A DNA stretch of 16,029 bases from Stenotrophomonas maltophilia (GTDB lineage: Bacteria > Pseudomonadota > Gammaproteobacteria > Xanthomonadales > Xanthomonadaceae): the NCBI GenBank assembly GCA_002387845.1, contig DGLB01000021.1, positions 1 through 16,029 of the forward strand, read 5' to 3'. A program made the translations under genes and the position numbers. This document shows, one piece after another, positions 13,597-16,029 of the stretch (position 1 is the first letter of the stretch; each line of letters begins with the position of its first letter). Below the pieces are notes generated by a model. It was given only the letters and a program-made list of their open reading frames with translations. It was not told the DNA's origin and searched no databases.

Positions 13597-13652
13597 GCCA
13601 GCATCCCAGCATCCCAGCATCCCAGCGTCCCGGCGTCCCGGCGTCCCAGCAC
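13597..13652. repeat. Octamer tandem array, 7 units
   Basis: Seven 8-bp units related to CCCAGCAT (variants GCCAGCAT, CCCAGCGT, CCCGGCGT, CCCAGCAC) start 5 nt after copy B and end 17 nt before the stop codon of the DUF2968 gene. Confidence 0.88.
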
Positions 13653-13669
13653 CCGGCCAGCGCCCCGCG

Positions 13670-14386
13670 TTACGGCGTTCCTGCTTCCCCCGCCGGCGGA
13701 TGCGCGGTGCTCGCGGTCGGGTGCGGCGGGGTCGGCAACGACAGTTCCGGGTTGCCCTGCTGTGCCTGCAAGGCCTGGATGCGCTGGTTGAGCTGTTCCA
13801 GCTGGGTATTGCTGCTGCGCAGGTCGGTACTCAGCGACACCGCCTGCTGCTTGGCCTGCTGGATCGCGCTGCTCACCTGCTGGGCCTGCTGGCGCTGCAG
13901 GTCGGCTTCCTGCTGCAGGCTGCGCAGGCGTTGCTCGTTGTAGGCCACCAGGCTTTCGGTGTAACGCTTGCCGGCTTCCAGACGGATGGTGTCGATGTTC
14001 ACCTGGGCCAGGTCGCGGGTCTGCTTGACGAACGTTTCGTAGACCGACTCGGCGGTCTCCACCGAATCGGTCTTGATCACCCGCCAGAACTCCTTGCCCT
14101 GGAACAGCGACACGTAATACTGCAGCGTGCTGGCGTTGAACAGCAGGCTGGCACCGTAGCTGCCGTTGTACGTGGTGCGCAGTTCCGTGAGCTGCTGCGC
14201 GTCCATCAGCTGGCGCAGTTCATCCACGGTGTTGCGCACCACCGGCGCGCTGCGCTCCAGATCGGGTGCATCGTTCTTGCTGCGGCGGGCCTGGGCGTCG
14301 GGAACCAGGCTCAGCGACGCCAGCAGTACCGCGATGGCGAGCAGGCTGCGGCTGATGGAAACGGTGGAGGGGGTGGTGGTCATCAT
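13670..14386 (-). CDS. DUF2968 family protein, secreted, coiled-coil
   Basis: 238-aa protein matching the DUF2968 pattern as I recall it: VDELRQLMDAQQLTELRTTYNGSYGASLLF-type start, then LQYYVSLFQGKEFWRVIKTD, then a long Gln/Leu-rich helix. Residues 1-33 are a signal peptide ending DAQA/RR, so the protein is exported. The region about 140-210 is a predicted coiled coil (RLRSLQQEADLQRQQAQQ and following). The last 25 residues are Pro/Thr/Ala-rich and possibly disordered. The ATG at 14386 has GGAAG upstream; an ATG at 14398 lacks a ribosome site. It begins 20 bp after the TadG-like stop, so the two are probably one operon and this protein may serve the pilus or its envelope site. Function unknown. 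Confidence 0.82.
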   Translation of the reverse strand: MMTTTPSTVSISRSLLAIAVLLASLSLVPDAQARRSKNDAPDLERSAPVVRNTVDELRQLMDAQQLTELRTTYNGSYGASLLFNASTLQYYVSLFQGKEFWRVIKTDSVETAESVYETFVKQTRDLAQVNIDTIRLEAGKRYTESLVAYNEQRLRSLQQEADLQRQQAQQVSSAIQQAKQQAVSLSTDLRSSNTQLEQLNQRIQALQAQQGNPELSLPTPPHPTASTAHPPAGEAGTP

Positions 14387-14406
14387 CGGGGCTTCCATCA
14401 GGAGGG

Positions 14407-16029
14407 TCAGTAGACAAGCTGCGCGGGATTGCACTGCGTGGCCTGCATGTGCACATCGGTACGGCCAAGTTCAATGCCCAGCACCTGGGCCAGGGTGGTG
14501 GTGAGCAGGGTGCCCACGCCGTTGAGCAGGGGTTTGAGCACACCTTCCAGCACCGGGCGCAGCAGGGTGCAGAGCAGGCCGCTGCACGCCACGGTGTTGG
14601 TGCCGGGGTCGGTGACACTGCCGCTGCCCTGGTAGCTGTCCAGCACGCCGGCCGGGGCGGTCTGCATGTACGAGGCCAGGTTGCCTTTGACGCACGCGTT
14701 GTAGGCCAGCAGCGCGCTGACCAGGCCGCTGCAGCGGTTGATCACCAGCCCGCCCAGCAGCGTGCCCAGCACCCCGTCGAGCAGGCCCAGGCCCTGGCCG
14801 GTCACGGTGGCGCGGTAGCCCTCCCACACCGAACCGTCCCGGTAGCAGGTGCCCAGCCCGAGTACACACGCATACGGCACGCCGCCTTTGACGGTCCAGT
14901 CGCCGAAGGCGGAAATGCCCTGCGCGGGGTTGCCGTTGCGCAGCAGCGCGATGGTGCGGTCGACGTCGTACAGCCCGTTGCCGGGATTGGAAGCCTTCAG
15001 GAACTGGTCGGCCAGCTGGTCGGCGGTGCTGGCGGTGTTCATGCCCTTGGCCGCGGGATTGAGCATGCCGCCCAGCACCCGCAGCAGCTGCTGCACCAGG
15101 TCGTTCACCGCGGTACCGATCTGCGCCGGGTTGATCCAGGTCGATTTGGTTTCGCCGGCGGCCAGGGTCAGATTCTCGCTGTGGCTGAGCGCGTTGAGCT
15201 GGATGCGGTCGTTGATCAGGGGGGCACCCAGCAGGGTGAGCAGCTGCTCGTTCTGCAGTGAGGCGTCACAGACGTTGCGGGTGGAGAACCGGTCTGCATC
15301 CGCCACCTTGCCCACGCAGGCGCGCAGTACCGAGGAATCCACCTTCACGGTGGCCGTGGCCGGCACCGCGCTGCACTGCAGCCCGGTGACCGTGGCCATC
15401 GCATTGGTGACATCGGCATGGATCGGCAGGCGCAGGCGGATGCCCAGCGCAGTCAGCACCTTGCCCAGCCCCAGCGCCAGGTTGTTGCTGTCGATATCCA
15501 GGAAAAGGCGGATCTGCGCGTTGTAGGCACGGGTGCCGACGCCACCGATCGCAATGGAGGGCGGTTCAATGATCGCCGCCTTGGCCTGCACGCCCAGTAC
15601 GTTGAGCTGGCTGACCTCCACCGCGCGGCCGCTGTTGGCGATGCTGATGCCGGTGGTCAGCAGGTCCAGCGCGTTGACCTGCGCGTCCAGCGCGGCCGTG
15701 GCCGGGCCGTCCGGCGCGACGATGCGGCCGAACAGACCGCTGCCGGCGTCGTTGCTGCCGAGCTGGATTGCCAGCCGGTCCATGTCCAGCCGGGCGGCCA
15801 GCGCATCGTGCAGCGCGCCCAGATCAGCATGGGCCACACCGCTCTGGGACAGCACCGTGGCCGTGGCCTCCACAAGCTTGCCGAGTGACACCTTGTTCGC
15901 GGCCAGCAGCGCATTGAATTCGCCGATGCTGATGTCCGCATCGACCGCGATGTTCAGTGCCTTGAGCAGGCCATGTGGGGTGACCTTGGCCTGGGCCAGG
16001 CCGTCATAGCCGAGCAGGGTGGTCTGGTC
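14407..16029 (-). CDS. TadG-like pilus assembly protein (Tad_C/DUF2134), 5' end outside window
   Basis: The C-terminal 540 codons are present; the frame stays open to the window edge, so the start lies beyond it. The region near the edge (GLLKALNIAVDADISIGEFNALLAANKVSLGKLV) and the following VEATATVLSQSG stretch match the C-terminal domain of TadG-like proteins (Tad_C) involved in Flp/Tad pilus assembly, normally held in the inner membrane by an N-terminal segment, with the rest in the periplasm. At least ten cysteines occur in the visible part, including GLQC, RACVGK, YACVLGLGTCY and CSGLLC, pointing to disulfides. Other tad genes are expected upstream, outside the window. The match is from memory of the family, so the function is probable rather than certain. 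Confidence 0.7.
   Translation of the reverse strand, partial: DQTTLLGYDGLAQAKVTPHGLLKALNIAVDADISIGEFNALLAANKVSLGKLVEATATVLSQSGVAHADLGALHDALAARLDMDRLAIQLGSNDAGSGLFGRIVAPDGPATAALDAQVNALDLLTTGISIANSGRAVEVSQLNVLGVQAKAAIIEPPSIAIGGVGTRAYNAQIRLFLDIDSNNLALGLGKVLTALGIRLRLPIHADVTNAMATVTGLQCSAVPATATVKVDSSVLRACVGKVADADRFSTRNVCDASLQNEQLLTLLGAPLINDRIQLNALSHSENLTLAAGETKSTWINPAQIGTAVNDLVQQLLRVLGGMLNPAAKGMNTASTADQLADQFLKASNPGNGLYDVDRTIALLRNGNPAQGISAFGDWTVKGGVPYACVLGLGTCYRDGSVWEGYRATVTGQGLGLLDGVLGTLLGGLVINRCSGLVSALLAYNACVKGNLASYMQTAPAGVLDSYQGSGSVTDPGTNTVACSGLLCTLLRPVLEGVLKPLLNGVGTLLTTTLAQVLGIELGRTDVHMQATQCNPAQLVY

Noticed and set aside
13499..14413. Plus-strand frame starting in repeat copy B and continuing antisense to DUF2968
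   Set aside because: The start is shared only because the repeat is duplicated; the rest mirrors the DUF2968 gene.
14449..15261. Plus-strand frame antisense to the TadG-like gene
   Set aside because: Gln/His/Arg-rich shadow translation without domains, opposite a longer frame with family-like sequence.

Overview
The window looks like chromosomal DNA from the Xanthomonas/Stenotrophomonas group (Lysobacteraceae), most likely Stenotrophomonas. Reasons: high G+C; short GTAG-headed palindromes of the SMAG type described in Stenotrophomonas maltophilia (at 1-79 and 12444-12465); an alpha-amino-acid ester hydrolase very close to the Xanthomonas citri enzyme as I remember it; and SapC, DUF2968 and Tad_C-type proteins typical of this group. 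All assignments are from reading motifs; no database search was possible.

Layout. (1) 1-79: inverted SMAG-like dimer. (2) 289-5126, plus strand: two secreted hydrolases, a GH3 beta-glucosidase-type enzyme with an unusual N-terminal domain, and a complete alpha-amino-acid ester hydrolase / glutaryl-7-ACA acylase. They are separated by a terminator-like hairpin and a structured leader. (3) 5143-6252, minus: Old Yellow Enzyme family alkene reductase, convergent with the hydrolase and divergent from the next block. (4) 6430-9424, plus: SDR dehydrogenase, MgtC/SapB membrane protein, VOC metalloprotein (start overlapping the mgtC-like stop as ATGA) and lldD L-lactate dehydrogenase. (5) 9402-9704, minus: a small I78-type protease-inhibitor lipoprotein whose 3' end overlaps lldD by 23 bp. 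(6) 9828-12442, plus: Cdh CDP-diacylglycerol pyrophosphatase, a secreted six-cysteine protein of unknown function, and a SapC-family protein ending in a SMAG unit plus a strong UUCG terminator. (7) 12558-13652: a repeat-rich block with five tandem arrays of different unit length (7, 9, 9, 4 and 8 bp), a G-quadruplex motif, and two directly repeated 146-bp elements flanking one small monooxygenase-like gene. (8) 13670-16029, minus: a DUF2968 protein and, upstream of it in the same direction, the C-terminal 540 codons of a TadG-like (Tad_C/DUF2134) pilus-assembly protein running off the window.

Most of the window is ordinary periplasmic and central metabolism: envelope hydrolases, redox enzymes, lactate oxidation and lipid recycling. 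The gene-poor stretch 12443-13035 holds a SMAG unit, a terminator, two tandem arrays, a G4 motif, repeat element A and a third tandem array. I see no RNA gene, IS element, phage gene or CRISPR array. The most unusual signals are the paired 146-bp elements, whose 18-bp hairpin is kept by wobble-preserving changes while the reading frame through it is not conserved, and the apparently degenerate nuclease/phosphatase-like domain fused to the GH3 enzyme.
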